DNA of 60,372 nt. Source: Bradyrhizobium sp. (GTDB lineage Bacteria > Pseudomonadota > Alphaproteobacteria > Rhizobiales > Xanthobacteraceae). This document shows, one piece after another, positions 8,639-17,713 of this stretch. The DNA lies in assembly GCA_028290305.1 (NCBI GenBank), contig JAQGKC010000093.1, positions 1 through 60,372 on the forward strand. Reading direction: 5' to 3'. Every line of letters begins with the position of its first letter. Position 1 is the stretch's first letter. The translations under genes were made by a program, and so were the position numbers. The notes beneath the pieces were generated by a model. It did no database searches, was not told where the DNA came from, and worked only from the letters and a program-made list of their open reading frames with translations.

Positions 8639-8981
8639 CTCTCGCCTCCAACCAGCCCGCCCCAAACTACTTAAAACCGATATCGAGACAGTGTCATTAT
8701 GATTCTTTACCGGATGTCTTCCAACAGACTCAGGAACCGAATTTGCCGCATTTATTAGTCCGACTTAACGACACCAATAAGACGCCTCTCGCGGTACGGC
8801 TATTTCATGCCTCATCTTCCTTTTGGAACCTGTAAACGCAGTGTCCTCGGCCCTTGGCCACAATGGCAGGCACGTCCTGTTGATCGGCGCATCCGGAACT
8901 CAGGCTTCGCGCAGGAGTTAGTGCGTTCGATTCCCGAAGAGTCTCTCTCATAGATGACTCGCGAGGCCGCTTGAGAGCGCC
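8639..8981. other. Intergenic region, no gene seen
   Basis: 343 bases between the divergent small gene and the Gly/His-rich protein gene. It is A+T-richer than the flanks. I see short open frames but none with a ribosome-binding site and plausible composition. It presumably carries the divergent promoters. Confidence 0.35.
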
Positions 8982-10574
8982 ATGGCAAAATTCAAGGTCT
9001 ACGCCCTTGTTGTTATCCTAGCGACTGCCTTGGCGGCCGTCGCTTACGCGGCCCCGCGAGGCGGCGGGGGCGGCGGCGGTCGAGGCGGCGGAGCACCGCA
9101 TTTCGGCGGCGGCGGTGGCGGTCATTTCGGTGGCGGCGGGCACTTTGGTGGTGGCGGGCATTTCGGCGGCGGCCCACACTTTGGTGGCGGCGGTGGACAT
9201 TTTGGCGGCGCGCGTCACGTCGGCGGCGGATTTGCGGTATCGCGGTCCGCGGCGCGACCAAGTTTCCGCGGTCCACGCTCGTTTGCGGTTCGTGGCGGTT
9301 CGAACAGGGCCGCCAGCCGCGCGGCAGCGTCGGGGCTAAATCGAAGTGCCACGTTCACCGGAAATCGGAGCGCGAACGTAAGGTCACGCGCCGTGCGGAA
9401 CGTATTGAACTCGCGCGCGGTCGCCGGCGCGTTGCACAACAGGACCGCGCTACGCAATCCAAATACCCGCGCTTTAATCGCGGCGAGCGCGGCAACGGCA
9501 GGATGGCATAACGGTCGCAGCGGCAGAGACGGATGGTGGCGACACCGAAGCGGCGGCTACGGCTGGGTCGGCCCGTTGTTTTGGCCGTTCGCCTATTACG
9601 ACATGTACGATTACACGATGTGGGGCGACGGTGACTACGCCGCGTTCTGGGATTACGGTTATAACGACATTTATGCCGGCCTGTTCGCGCCCTACGGCTA
9701 TAGCGACCTCGCAGGCTATTTGCCGCAAAGCGCCAATGGTGCTCAACCGTCCACGTCGGGCACCCCGACTGCGGCGCCCGATCAGTTGGCGCAAATGTGC
9801 GGCGAGGACAGCCGTGACATCGCCGGCTTGCCGATCGATCAGATCCAGCAGGCTATTCAGCCAAACGACGTTCAACGGGCGGCACTCGATGATCTCGCCA
9901 ACGCCTCTGTGAAGGCGGCACAGGACATCAAAGCCGCATGTCCAACCCAGATGGCGTTGACGGCACCCGCCCGGCTCGCATCCATGCAAGCGCGTATCGA
10001 GGCGATGATCGCCGCTGTCGCGACGGTTCAGCCGCCGCTGCAGAAATTCTATGATCTCCTGAGCGACGAACAAAAAGCCCGGTTGAACGCACTTGGCCAG
10101 GATCAACGTCGGGGCCAAACCGCGAAAAACACACAAAACGCAAATGGCTCGCTCGCTCAAGGCTGCGAGACCGCTCAATCCAGCGCGACGAACTGGCCGA
10201 CCGCGGAGATCGAAGCGAAGCTTCATCTGACCGAGGCGCAACGCAGCAGTCTTGCGGCGCTCCAGGACACCAGTGCAAAGGCAGCGGACATGCTCAAGAC
10301 CTCATGCCAGCCAAGCGAAGCCATCACGCCGCCGGCGCGGCTTGAAGCAGTCCGCAAGCGGCTGGAGACCATGCTGCAGGCGGTCAAGATCGTGCGTGCC
10401 GCATTGGACGACTTCTACGGGAAGTTAAGCGACGAACAGAAGGCGCAGTTTGAAGCGATCGGACCGCGCCGCACCGCACTGACCAATCAACCGACTACCG
10501 CGCAAACGCATGTTCGCCATCACCATGCCAGCATCGGCGGGATCATTCGGCATTTCATTTCACTTGCGTGGTGA
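8982..10574 (+). CDS. Exported Gly/His-rich protein with duplicated Spy/LTXXQ-like domain
   Basis: 530 residues. Residues 1-24 are a signal peptide (ending VAYAAP). Residues ~25-85 consist of about seven HFGGG-type repeats, a glycine/histidine tract that could bind metal ions. Residues ~85-170 are Arg/Asn/Ser/Ala-rich; residues ~185-235 are rich in Tyr, Trp and Asp. Then come two tandem copies of a helical domain: ~266-373 (QMCGEDSRDIAG...LSDEQKARLNALG) and ~391-493 (QGCETAQSS...LSDEQKAQFEAIG). Each has a C...AxC pair and the LSDEQKA motif of LTXXQ/Spy-like periplasmic proteins. This suggests a periplasmic stress or chaperone-like role, but that is inference. It ends in a His-rich tail (VRHHHA). 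Confidence 0.8.
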   Translation: MAKFKVYALVVILATALAAVAYAAPRGGGGGGGRGGGAPHFGGGGGGHFGGGGHFGGGGHFGGGPHFGGGGGHFGGARHVGGGFAVSRSAARPSFRGPRSFAVRGGSNRAASRAAASGLNRSATFTGNRSANVRSRAVRNVLNSRAVAGALHNRTALRNPNTRALIAASAATAGWHNGRSGRDGWWRHRSGGYGWVGPLFWPFAYYDMYDYTMWGDGDYAAFWDYGYNDIYAGLFAPYGYSDLAGYLPQSANGAQPSTSGTPTAAPDQLAQMCGEDSRDIAGLPIDQIQQAIQPNDVQRAALDDLANASVKAAQDIKAACPTQMALTAPARLASMQARIEAMIAAVATVQPPLQKFYDLLSDEQKARLNALGQDQRRGQTAKNTQNANGSLAQGCETAQSSATNWPTAEIEAKLHLTEAQRSSLAALQDTSAKAADMLKTSCQPSEAITPPARLEAVRKRLETMLQAVKIVRAALDDFYGKLSDEQKAQFEAIGPRRTALTNQPTTAQTHVRHHHASIGGIIRHFISLAW

Positions 10575-10715
10575 ACCGGGACGGGAACGCTCATCAAGCG
10601 GGACATCCCAATCTGGAAGAATGACGCGCCAGTTTTTAAGAGCGTTTACACCCGCGCGAGATAACCTATACATTCGGCACAAGAATAATCAGCCTGTCAC
10701 CGGGGAGTTAAAGCA

Positions 10716-11756
10716 TTGGCGCTACCGAAACATTTGTTGCCGACGACGGTCGTCGGAAGCTACCCGCAACCCGACTGGTTGGTGGATCGCCAGATGCTGT
10801 CAAAATCCGTTCCGCGAACCCGTCTGACGCAAATGTGGCGGATCCCCGAGGACCATCTCGAGCAGGCGCAGGACGATGCGACCATCGTCGCGATCCGCGA
10901 CATGGAGCGTGCCGGAATCGATATCGTGACCGACGGCGAGATCAGGCGGGAGAGCTACTCCAACCGTTTTGCGACAGCGCTGGACGGTATCGACACCGAA
11001 AACCCGGCCATCATCACCTCGCGGTCCGGCCAGGCTACCCCGGTCCCCCGCGTGGTCGGGCAAATCAGCCGCAACGGCCCGGTCGAACTGAGGGATATGG
11101 AATTCCTTCGCCGCAACACCGATCGCGCCGCGAAGATCACCCTGCCTGGTCCATTCACGATGAGCCAGCAAGCCAAGAACGAATTCTACAAGGACGATGA
11201 AGAACTCGCCATGGCGCTGGCGGCGGCCGTCAACGCCGAAGCGCTGGAGTTGCAAAAGGCCGGCGCCGATGTCATCCAGCTCGACGAACCGTGGGTGCGA
11301 AACGACCCGACAGCCGCCAAGCGCTACGCGGTGAAGGCGATCAACCGGGCGCTGCAGGGCATCACGGTGCCGACGGTCGTTCACATTTGTTTCGGTTATG
11401 CCGCCGTCGTGCCCGGCGATACCAAGCCGTCAGGTTATTCTTTTCTGGGCGAACTCGCGGATTCCACCGCCGAACAAATCTCGATCGAGGCTGCCCAGCC
11501 CAAGCTCGATCTTGGCGTGCTGGCGGATCTGTCGTCCAAGAAAATCCTGCTCGGCGTGATCGATCTCGGCAATCCGGAGATCGAGACCGCGGCCGTGATC
11601 GCCGATCGCATCCGCCATGGTCTCAAATACGTCTCCGCGGATCGGCTGATCCCGGCGCCGGACTGCGGCATGAAATACATGCCGCGCCACGTCGCCTTCG
11701 GCAAGCTCAAGGCGATGAGCGACGCGGCAGCCATGGTCCGCAAGGAAATCAGCTGA
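10716..11756 (+). CDS. MetE-like cobalamin-independent methyltransferase (C-terminal catalytic domain only)
   Basis: 346 residues, about the size of the catalytic half of MetE (full MetE is ~750). The start is TTG 10716, with CGGGGAG 9-14 bases upstream; no ATG precedes the conserved TTVVGSYPQPDWLVDR. The barrel shows DGEIRRESY, QLDEPW, the zinc-site VHICFGY (His and Cys) and PAPDCGMKYMPR (Cys near residue 318). Family knowledge: members transfer a methyl group to a thiol, with zinc activating it. Without the N-terminal domain it probably does not use polyglutamylated folate like true MetE, so its methyl donor is open. It appears to stand alone. Confidence 0.85.
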   Translation: MALPKHLLPTTVVGSYPQPDWLVDRQMLSKSVPRTRLTQMWRIPEDHLEQAQDDATIVAIRDMERAGIDIVTDGEIRRESYSNRFATALDGIDTENPAIITSRSGQATPVPRVVGQISRNGPVELRDMEFLRRNTDRAAKITLPGPFTMSQQAKNEFYKDDEELAMALAAAVNAEALELQKAGADVIQLDEPWVRNDPTAAKRYAVKAINRALQGITVPTVVHICFGYAAVVPGDTKPSGYSFLGELADSTAEQISIEAAQPKLDLGVLADLSSKKILLGVIDLGNPEIETAAVIADRIRHGLKYVSADRLIPAPDCGMKYMPRHVAFGKLKAMSDAAAMVRKEIS

Positions 11757-11759
11757 CCA

Positions 11760-12566
11760 TCAGGAATTCGCTGGCTGTAGCGCTGCGGCGGGAATTTCTC
11801 GCGCCATCGCATCGCGACCGGCGCGGGTGCCGGTCTGCCAAACTGCGGCGCGTCGTTCGACGAATTTGATCAGCGCGTTGAACGCGACCGCCAGCACCAG
11901 AACCAGAAGCACCCCCGCAAATACATGCGCGCTTTCCAGGATAGTCCGGTAACGGGAAATCAGGTATCCGATGCCGGCGGACGAAATCAGCATCTCCGAT
12001 ACGACCACGCCGACGATGACCAGCGCGCCGCCGACCCGCAGGCCTGAAAGTACGGTGGGAATTGCAGCCGGAATAACCACGCGTGTAACACGCTGGCTCA
12101 GCGTCGCGCCCATGCTGCGGGCCGCGAGCAATAGCTGCGGATCGATGGTCTGAATGCCGGCGGCAGTCGCCAACATCGTTGGCAGAAACCCGTAGATCGA
12201 GGCGAACGCAATCTTGGACTCTGAGCCGATCCCGAGCCAGACGGTGAAAACCGGATAGAGGATCACGAGCGGGACCGCGTAAAGACTTGAAACCATAGGC
12301 ATGATCATCACGCGAGGCCGCGGCAGGCTGCCGACGATTGCACCCGCGAGAATTCCACCCCCGCAAGCGAATACCATGGCGACCGCGACTTCGTACAATG
12401 TCACTATCAGCGCGCGGCCATATTCCGGAGCATCGGACCAGCCCGCCATGAGCGTCGAGGACAGCGACGGCAGGAACAACTCGGGAATGACGCCGAAGCG
12501 TGGCAACACTTCCCACAGCACGATCAGCGACACGACGATGAGGCGGCGCAGTGTTGTTGACGACAT
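11760..12566 (-). CDS. NitT/TauT-family ABC permease
   Basis: 268 residues, about six membrane helices, SsuC/TauC-like. The EAA loop is visible as MGATLSQRVTRVVIPAAIPTVLSGLRVG. ATG 12566 was chosen (GAGG eight bases upstream); a GTG one codon earlier is possible. It is the last gene of a four-gene importer operon (binding protein, permease, ATPase, permease), so two different permeases form the channel. Substrates of the family include sulfonates, nitrate, cyanate and pyrimidine precursors. Confidence 0.88.
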   Translation of the reverse strand: MSSTTLRRLIVVSLIVLWEVLPRFGVIPELFLPSLSSTLMAGWSDAPEYGRALIVTLYEVAVAMVFACGGGILAGAIVGSLPRPRVMIMPMVSSLYAVPLVILYPVFTVWLGIGSESKIAFASIYGFLPTMLATAAGIQTIDPQLLLAARSMGATLSQRVTRVVIPAAIPTVLSGLRVGGALVIVGVVVSEMLISSAGIGYLISRYRTILESAHVFAGVLLVLVLAVAFNALIKFVERRAAVWQTGTRAGRDAMAREIPAAALQPANS

Positions 12567-12576
12567 CACGATACCC

Positions 12577-13383
12577 TCACGCCGACTTGCGGATATGGCG
12601 CCAGATACGGTCGCGCAGGTTTCCGAATGTGTCGCCGCTTAGCATTTCATAGGTCCGTGGGCGCGGCAGCGCGACGTCCAGCCGATCCACGATGCGGCCG
12701 GGGCGCGCCGACATCACGATGACTTCGTCGGCGAGATAGACCGCCTCGGTCAGGCTGTGCGTCACGAAGACGATCGTCTTGCCGGTGGCTGCCCAGATCC
12801 GCAGCAACTCATCGCCCATGGTCATTCGCGTTTGCTCGTCAAGGGCAGCGAACGGCTCATCCATCAACAACACTGGCGGATCCTGCACGAGGCCGCGCGC
12901 GATCGAGACCCGCTGCTTCATACCGCCCGAGAGTTCATGCGGATGCCGCGTGCCGAAGCCGTCGAGACCCACCAGTTGCAACGCTTCCTGCGCCTTGGCG
13001 CGGCGCTCTTTTTTGGCAACGCCCCGCAGGGCCAGCGGGAATTCGACGTTCTCTTCGGCAGTGAGCCAGGGGAACAGGCTCGGTTCCTGGAAAACCACGC
13101 CTACTCTGTTCGGATCCGGAACGTCGATCGGCGCTCCACTGATCAGAATGGTTCCCGATGTGGGTTGGCGCAGCCCGGCCATCATCATCAACAGCGACGA
13201 TTTTCCGCAGCCGCTGGGACCGACTAACACAGCAAAACGGCCCGGCCTCACCTCGAACGACACGTCGGAGACGGCCGCAACGTCCTGGCCGGAAGTCTTG
13301 TAGATCTGGCCGACACCGGTGACCTGCACCGCACCAGCGCGCGCGGCCGGCTTGAGCGGGGTTATGTTCGCCAATGGCTGCAT
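12577..13383 (-). CDS. NitT/TauT-family ABC ATPase
   Basis: 268 residues with Walker A GPSGCGKSS, signature LSGGMKQR, Walker B VLLMDEPFAALDEQTR and H-loop FVTHSLTEA: a complete SsuB/TauB-like ATPase. I favour ATG 13383 (GGTGGA seven bases upstream) over the ATG at 13398, which has no ribosome-binding site. Either start lies inside the end of the upstream permease gene, giving a 22-base overlap and probable translational coupling. It powers the two permeases flanking it. Confidence 0.88.
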   Translation of the reverse strand: MQPLANITPLKPAARAGAVQVTGVGQIYKTSGQDVAAVSDVSFEVRPGRFAVLVGPSGCGKSSLLMMMAGLRQPTSGTILISGAPIDVPDPNRVGVVFQEPSLFPWLTAEENVEFPLALRGVAKKERRAKAQEALQLVGLDGFGTRHPHELSGGMKQRVSIARGLVQDPPVLLMDEPFAALDEQTRMTMGDELLRIWAATGKTIVFVTHSLTEAVYLADEVIVMSARPGRIVDRLDVALPRPRTYEMLSGDTFGNLRDRIWRHIRKSA

Positions 13384-14117
13384 CGTGTTTCCACCCATCT
13401 GACGAGTTCGTTAAAGGTCATGGCGATGGCGGCGATCATCAGAACGCCAGCCAGCAATTGCTTCATCTGGAAATTCTCCCCCCAGGTCGCGATCTGGTGA
13501 CCTATGCCGTCGCGCGAAGCATACATCTCCGCGAGAATGACGCCGGTCAAATTGAAGATCATAGAAATTCGCAGCGCCTCCAGCAGCACCGGAAGCATGC
13601 TCGGCAGATAGACCCGAAAAGCGGTCTGCGCGGCCGTCGCGCCATACGAGCGCGCAACCGTGAGGTGTTCGACCTTCACGGATTCGACGGCCGTCGTCGT
13701 CGACATGATGACGATAAAGATCGTGGAGAAGAAACCGAAGCCGACTTTCTGGGAGAAGCCGACCCCAAATACCAGGATAAACATTGGCAGGAAGATCGAC
13801 TTCGGAATGCTGAACGCAAAAAACAGCAGCGGCTTTACTACTTCGGCGAAGTAACGATTTTCCGCGATCAGAAAGCCGATCATTGTGCCGATGGGCACCG
13901 CGAGAACAAAGGCGGTCGCCACTTCGCTTGCCGTCACCACAAGATCGTTTCGCACGCTTGCACGCTGCAACAACTCACCCAGCGTGGCGAAGGTATCGGA
14001 CGCCGAGGGAAGCAGGCGGGGATTGACGATCCCCATCCGCGACAAGGTTTCCCACAACGCGAACACGGCCAACACGATCGCGACGCGCGCCACCTTGACT
14101 CCAAACGTTCCGGCCAT
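13362..14117 (-). CDS. NitT/TauT-family ABC permease
   Basis: 251 residues with the SsuC-like EAA loop (SYGATAAQTAFRVYLPSMLPVLLEALRI) and about six helices. ATG 14117 has GAGG eight bases upstream. It is the partner of the second permease at 11760-12566; the two are clearly different proteins, so the channel is a heterodimer rather than the homodimer usual for this family. Confidence 0.88.
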   Translation of the reverse strand: MAGTFGVKVARVAIVLAVFALWETLSRMGIVNPRLLPSASDTFATLGELLQRASVRNDLVVTASEVATAFVLAVPIGTMIGFLIAENRYFAEVVKPLLFFAFSIPKSIFLPMFILVFGVGFSQKVGFGFFSTIFIVIMSTTTAVESVKVEHLTVARSYGATAAQTAFRVYLPSMLPVLLEALRISMIFNLTGVILAEMYASRDGIGHQIATWGENFQMKQLLAGVLMIAAIAMTFNELVRWVETRCSHWRT

Positions 14118-14127
14118 CGCGTTCGCC

Positions 14128-15096
14128 TCAGGGCTTGGTCGCTACCGGCTTGAACCTGGTCGAGATGATCTCAGGCGCAGGTACCAGATCTTTCATGCCG
14201 CCAAGTTTGGCCATATCCAGCGAAAGCTGGAGCGCTTCCGTGGTATTGGGCGCGCTCATGTCGCCATTGGTTTCAAGCTTCAGGATGGTGTTCTCGTACT
14301 CGGCAGCGGCGATGTCTACCGGCATCTCGTACAGTTCAGCAATCAGCTTGATCGCCGCCTCGCGGTTGTTGCGCATGAACATCACCCCGCCGTAGAGCGC
14401 GTTGAGCGCCTTCTGCAACGCCTCGGGCTTTTCCTGCGCGTATTTATCGGTGGCGATCCAGCCCGACGTCAGGTTCGGCGGGACGTCCTTGGCATAATCG
14501 AGGATGGTCCGCGCCTCGCCTGATTTGGCGATCTGAAAACTCAACGGCGAATACACCACGGCGGCGTCAACGTTGCCGGCGAGGAGATTCGGCACCAGGC
14601 CACCGCCGCCGACAGGTACGCGGGTAAAGTCGATCTTCTTTTCCTGAATGGTCCACAACGCCAGCAAGTCCGAACCCGAACCCGCCGAGGTGATGCCGAC
14701 CTTCTTGCCGTTTATATCCTTGATGTCGAGCGGCGACTTCGCGAGCACCATCAACTGCCAGCCGAAGTTGCCCATCGCACCATTGGCGACGACTTTCGAC
14801 ATCACGCCCTTCTTGCGGCCCGCGGCCGATAGCGACGGCGCATCGAGAATGAGATCGGCTGCGCCCGCGGCCATCGCCTCGAAGGTCTCCGCTCCGCCGC
14901 GATAAATCGTGAGCTCGGCCGTAATGCCTTCTTTCTCGAACAACTTCTGAGACTTTGCCGCCTCGGCCACGGTCGTTGGCCAATAGGTCTTGGTCGGCAA
15001 TCCGATCCGCACTGTCTCTGCGTGAGATATAGCCGGGGCTGCGAGCAGCATGGCTGCGGTCAGCGTCGCCAAAACATGGCGGCAGGTTAGTGTCAT
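14128..15096 (-). CDS. NitT/TauT-family ABC substrate-binding protein
   Basis: 322 residues with a signal peptide (MTLTCRHVLATLTAAMLLAAPAISHA). The mature protein is SsuA/THI5-like: ETVRIGLPTKTYWPTTVAEAA, then FEKEGITAELTIYRGG, AAGAADLILDAPS and the GKKVGITSAGSGSD loop. First gene of the importer operon. The GSGSD loop is typical of binders of small anionic ligands, but the ligand cannot be named. Confidence 0.88.
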   Translation of the reverse strand: MTLTCRHVLATLTAAMLLAAPAISHAETVRIGLPTKTYWPTTVAEAAKSQKLFEKEGITAELTIYRGGAETFEAMAAGAADLILDAPSLSAAGRKKGVMSKVVANGAMGNFGWQLMVLAKSPLDIKDINGKKVGITSAGSGSDLLALWTIQEKKIDFTRVPVGGGGLVPNLLAGNVDAAVVYSPLSFQIAKSGEARTILDYAKDVPPNLTSGWIATDKYAQEKPEALQKALNALYGGVMFMRNNREAAIKLIAELYEMPVDIAAAEYENTILKLETNGDMSAPNTTEALQLSLDMAKLGGMKDLVPAPEIISTRFKPVATKP

Positions 15097-15514
15097 GATT
15101 GCGTTTCCCCTGTTTGTTTCGGCGATTGCCTGGAGTCTTGGCGCTCCTGACCTGACTTCGTAAATCCGGTCGCGACGGATTTATCTCCATCATTGCGCGC
15201 CGACAACTGGAACACAACCAACCGAGGCCATTTTTCGATGCCGCCTTGATGGGCAGCTTCGATTCATGCAGCCGGTCGAGTACGCTGATTACCGGTAGAT
15301 TGAAGGTGCTGCAGCCAGGCGGTCAACACCGCGACGGATCCATTTTGGGTTGTACCGGTGGGCGCGCGCTCAAGCATTGTTTTTTCAAATCTGGTCCAAC
15401 TGGTCACAGCCGATGGTTGGCAAGCACGGTCGCGTTTGCTTCAGCCCGCCCGGGGGAATTCCGGGAGGTCTCCCCGTCACGCCGAATTGTTGGATTAGTG
15501 CGCCATGCTGCATT
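15097..15514. other. Intergenic region upstream of the NitT/TauT operon
   Basis: 418 bases holding the promoter of the minus-strand importer operon and leading on the plus strand into a VOC gene remnant. I searched by eye for the missing N-terminal half of the VOC protein in all three plus frames and did not find it. No clear promoter hexamers stood out. Confidence 0.35.
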
Positions 15515-16117
15515 ATGCTGTATTCGCAATCCGCCACCTTCAGAGAGAACAATGACTATGTCGAGGCGACATGTCCCTGGGGCAATCGCGTGCGCTGCTA
15601 TGAGCCGGACGCGGCGCGCTTCGGGCGCATCACGCTCGGCATCCCCTATGTCGAGTTCGAGGTACCGGCAGGCGCCGCGAAAGGCATTTGCGACTTCTAC
15701 CCGCGGATCATGGGGATGCCCGCCGAGCTCAGGAACGGCGACGGTACGCTGGCGCGCGTGAAGATGGGCAAGGACCAGTATCTGCAATTTCGCGAGACCG
15801 ACCAGCCGCAGCCGGAATATGACGGTCACCATGTGCAGATCTACATCACGAACTTCTCCGGCCCTCATCGCCAGCTGTCGGAGCGCGGCCTGATCTACAG
15901 CGAGGACAATCAATACCAATACCGCTTTCGCGACATCGTCGATCTCGAGAGCGGCAAGCCCTTGTTCACCATCGAGCACGAGGTGCGTAGCGCCACGCAC
16001 CCGATGTATCTGCGGCCGCTGATCAACCGCAATCCGGCACAGACCAACACCAATTATGCATCCGGCCACGACCAATGGCTGTGGGCGATGGAGCCGGACG
16101 AGTACGACCGGCGATAG
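15515..16117 (+). pseudogene. VOC/glyoxalase-superfamily protein, N-terminal part missing
   Basis: From about residue 9 (FRENNDYVEATCPWGNRVRC) the frame reads as the second half of a VOC protein: PYVEFEVPAGAAKGICDFYP (start of a beta-alpha-beta module), YLQFRET, HHVQIYI and a C-terminal segment ending MEPDEYDRR. Upstream codons (...PNCWISAPCCIM) are unrelated, there is no ribosome-binding site before ATG 15515, and only about one and a half VOC modules remain. VOC enzymes need paired modules, so this is probably a 5'-deleted remnant. It could still be a short functional protein. Confidence 0.5.
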
Positions 16118-16141
16118 CAACGGTGCCGCACGGAGTGCGCG

Positions 16142-17674
16142 TCAGCCGGTAGTTTCAGTGCCGGTCTCCCGGATCGTCAGCCAGCCCACGATACCGCCGA
16201 GCGCGGCGCATGAAGCCGCGACCAGCATCACCGTGCGCACCGCACGGTCGAATGCGGACGTTGCGTCGCCAGCCACGTCAGCCTGCCCGGCCAGCACCGC
16301 ATTCAATGCCTCGTTGGCATGGGCAGGCGCGACGTCTGCAAGATGGAGCGAAAAGCTCGCGAATAAAACCGCGCCGAGTGCGGCGACCGCCAGCAGGCCG
16401 GCGACCCGAGCAATGGCGTTGTTGACGCCCGAGGCCACGCCCGCGCGGGCCTCGCCGACGGAGGCCATCACGGTCGAGGTCAGCGGCGGAACGGTGATCG
16501 TCATCCCCACAGCGAGCGTGCAAATCGCTGGAAACACACTGGTCCAATAGGATCCGGCGAAATCGGCGCCCGCGAGCAGAATCAGTCCGACGGCGGCGAT
16601 GATCGGGCCCAATGTGAGCGACAGCCGCGGACCGAAACGGTCGGACAGAGCACCCGCGAACGACGCGCCAAAACCCATGATCAATGCGAACGGCAAGAAC
16701 GCTGCGCCGGCTTGCGTTGCGGAATAGCCCCCCAATCGTATCAGGCCAAATGGGAGAAAATACAGCGCACCGCCGAGCGCGAAGTAAAGCAACAGCGTCA
16801 GCGCGTTGGTTCCGGAAAAATTGCGCGAGCGATACAGCGACAGCGGCATCATCGCATGTTCTTGGGAACGGGCCTCGATCGCGAGGAACGCCACCAGAAG
16901 CGCCGCTCCCGATCCCAGTGCAGCAAGCACTGCTGTGTCGTGGAATCCCGATGCCGGGATGGCACCAAGCCCCCAGGTGATCGCCGCGAGACCGAGCGCA
17001 ACCGCCGCCGCGCCTTTCCAGTCGAGCCGCTTCGCCTGGGGATCATGGCTCTCGCAGGCGAACAAGATCGCAAGACCGGCCGCGGCAATGGCGAGTGGCA
17101 CATTGAGCAGGAAAATCGCGCGCCATGACACATGATCGACCAGCCAGCCGCCGAGCACCGGCCCCGCTGCCGCTGTCAGCGCGCCGACACCGGCCCATAT
17201 GCCGATCGCGCGGTTGCGCTCATGCTTGTCGAACGTCGCGCCCAGCATCGCGAGGCTGGCCGGCGTCAGCAATGCGGCACCGAGACCTTGCACCGCACGG
17301 CCGAGAATGAGCGCGTTGATGTTCGGCGACAGACCACAGGCAATCGAGGCCAGGGTAAACAGCGCGACACCGATCAGGAAGATCAGCCGGCGGCCGTAGA
17401 GATCGGCAGCTGAGCCCCCGACCAGCACCAGCGCGCCCAGCAGCAATAAATAGGCGTTGACGATCCACTGCGTGGATACCGCATCGGCGTGCAACGCCTG
17501 CTGGATCGCGGGCAGCGCGATGTTCACGACCGAGCTGTCGATGAATGCCATGCTCGATCCGAGGATCGTCGCCGCCAGCGTCAGGCGCTTGCGTTTCTCC
17601 GACAACGCAACTGGAAATACGGGCGTCGCGCGGATGACGCCGGCGTCGCACGGTGACCTTGAAACGCCGAGCAT
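16142..17674 (-). CDS. DHA2-family (EmrB/QacA-type) MFS efflux transporter
   Basis: 510 residues with about 14 membrane helices, starting at ATG 17674 (GAGGA five bases upstream). Landmarks: SSMAFIDSSVVNIALPAIQ in helix 1 (motif D1), GGSAADLYGRRLIFLIG (motif A), LGRAVQGLGAALLTPASLAML (motif B) and AAAGPVLGGWLVDHVSWRAIF (motif C, antiporter). Predicted proton-driven export of toxic organic compounds. No adjacent membrane-fusion protein or TetR regulator, so it probably works alone at the inner membrane. Confidence 0.9.
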   Translation of the reverse strand: MLGVSRSPCDAGVIRATPVFPVALSEKRKRLTLAATILGSSMAFIDSSVVNIALPAIQQALHADAVSTQWIVNAYLLLLGALVLVGGSAADLYGRRLIFLIGVALFTLASIACGLSPNINALILGRAVQGLGAALLTPASLAMLGATFDKHERNRAIGIWAGVGALTAAAGPVLGGWLVDHVSWRAIFLLNVPLAIAAAGLAILFACESHDPQAKRLDWKGAAAVALGLAAITWGLGAIPASGFHDTAVLAALGSGAALLVAFLAIEARSQEHAMMPLSLYRSRNFSGTNALTLLLYFALGGALYFLPFGLIRLGGYSATQAGAAFLPFALIMGFGASFAGALSDRFGPRLSLTLGPIIAAVGLILLAGADFAGSYWTSVFPAICTLAVGMTITVPPLTSTVMASVGEARAGVASGVNNAIARVAGLLAVAALGAVLFASFSLHLADVAPAHANEALNAVLAGQADVAGDATSAFDRAVRTVMLVAASCAALGGIVGWLTIRETGTETTG

Positions 17675-17713
17675 AAGATCCTCGTTGCAAACGCCGCAAC
17701 TATCTACGAGCGG

